5,898 nt of DNA, taken from positions 1 through 5,898 of the forward strand of contig JALXFQ010000210.1 in the NCBI GenBank assembly GCA_027067235.1, read 5' to 3'. The stretch is from Gammaproteobacteria bacterium. GTDB taxonomy: Bacteria; Pseudomonadota; Gammaproteobacteria; QOAV01. The position numbers and the translations under genes are program-made. This document shows positions 5,624-5,898 of this stretch, piece by piece (position 1 is the first letter of the stretch; each line of letters begins with the position of its first letter). The notes under the pieces were generated by a model. It saw nothing but the letters and a program-made list of their open reading frames with translations. It did no database searches and was not told the DNA's origin.

Positions 5624-5898
5624 CAGTGAGATATTCCGGGATGAGGCGCTTGTGAATTCACGGGTTGAGTACGATAGCTGTTTGGTCGACTTAGATAAAG
5701 GCCGCGAGTCTATACCTCGGTTAGCAAACACGTCCCCAGCAAATGCGGAAAGTTGGGGTCCGCTGTAAATTAATCTGCTGCTGATGAAGAATATTGCGGG
5801 GTGATTTTCAGCACAATACCCGGTTACGCCCGGGCAGGTGACGATTGTTCGAGGTAAGGGAAACATAACAATGGAGCGCGGGCGACGGGCTGTCTGAG
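5624..5898. other. No supported gene; probable 5' leader and promoter region of the acyltransferase gene
   Basis: I see no coding region I can defend here. The upstream extension of the acyltransferase frame (5624-5866) has no stop but no protein-like signature. A hairpin can form between 5732-5740 and 5752-5760: CCCCA pairs with TGGGG, plus flanking C-G and G-U pairs, without a T tract. A small CCCGG/CCGGG stem lies at 5819-5834. No promoter on the minus strand is convincing. On the + strand AAGGG (5856-5860) precedes ATG 5871, but that frame stops after eight codons. Confidence 0.5.

Noticed and set aside
5624..5866. N-terminal extension of the acyltransferase
   Set aside because: The 81 extra residues lack membrane segments or similarity, no ribosome binding site precedes 5866, and the family normally starts a few residues before the first R-x10-H helix.
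5856..5897. Possible + strand gene start (AAGGG then ATG 5871)
   Set aside because: Although the spacing is good, the frame ends after eight codons at TGA 5895-5897; nothing supports it beyond chance.

Overview
The window looks like ordinary chromosome from a fairly GC-rich proteobacterium, most likely a gammaproteobacterium. The protein evidence is a MetK C-terminus of the proteobacterial type, a PykF-like pyruvate kinase and a TrpB2-class enzyme. I cannot name the genus. There are no RNA genes, insertion sequences, CRISPR arrays or phage genes, and I do not see a previously undescribed multi-gene system.

Layout, left to right. (1) 1-273 (+) is the 3' end of metK (S-adenosylmethionine synthetase), closed by a textbook intrinsic terminator at 304-339. 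(2) 475-1353 (+) is an alpha/beta hydrolase of unknown substrate. It starts at a GTG that overlaps the stop codon of a 27-codon ORF (395-478) with a signal-peptide-like start. (3) 1372-2814 (-) is pyruvate kinase, convergent with the hydrolase across only 18 bp. (4) 2815-2975 is a divergent control region with a TTGACA-type promoter and a consensus ribosome binding site for the next gene. (5) 2976-4361 (+) is trpB2, a stand-alone tryptophan synthase beta chain of the TrpB2 class, with no trpA in view. (6) 4362-4543 is a 182-bp convergent gap rich in inverted repeats, including a perfect 12-bp stem followed one base later by a perfect 8-bp stem. (7) 4544-5623 (-) is an acyltransferase-3 family integral membrane protein, visibly AT-richer than its neighbours. 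(8) 5624-5898 holds no gene I can support.

How the genes work together: they do not form one operon. MetK, pyruvate kinase and TrpB2 are housekeeping or central-metabolism enzymes (methyl donor supply, last step of glycolysis, tryptophan from indole and serine). The hydrolase and acyltransferase are accessory enzymes whose substrates cannot be read from the sequence. Points most worth a second look are the overlapping mini-ORFs ahead of the hydrolase, the altered DTKGPEIR motif of pyruvate kinase, the orphan TrpB2, and the hairpin cluster downstream of trpB2.
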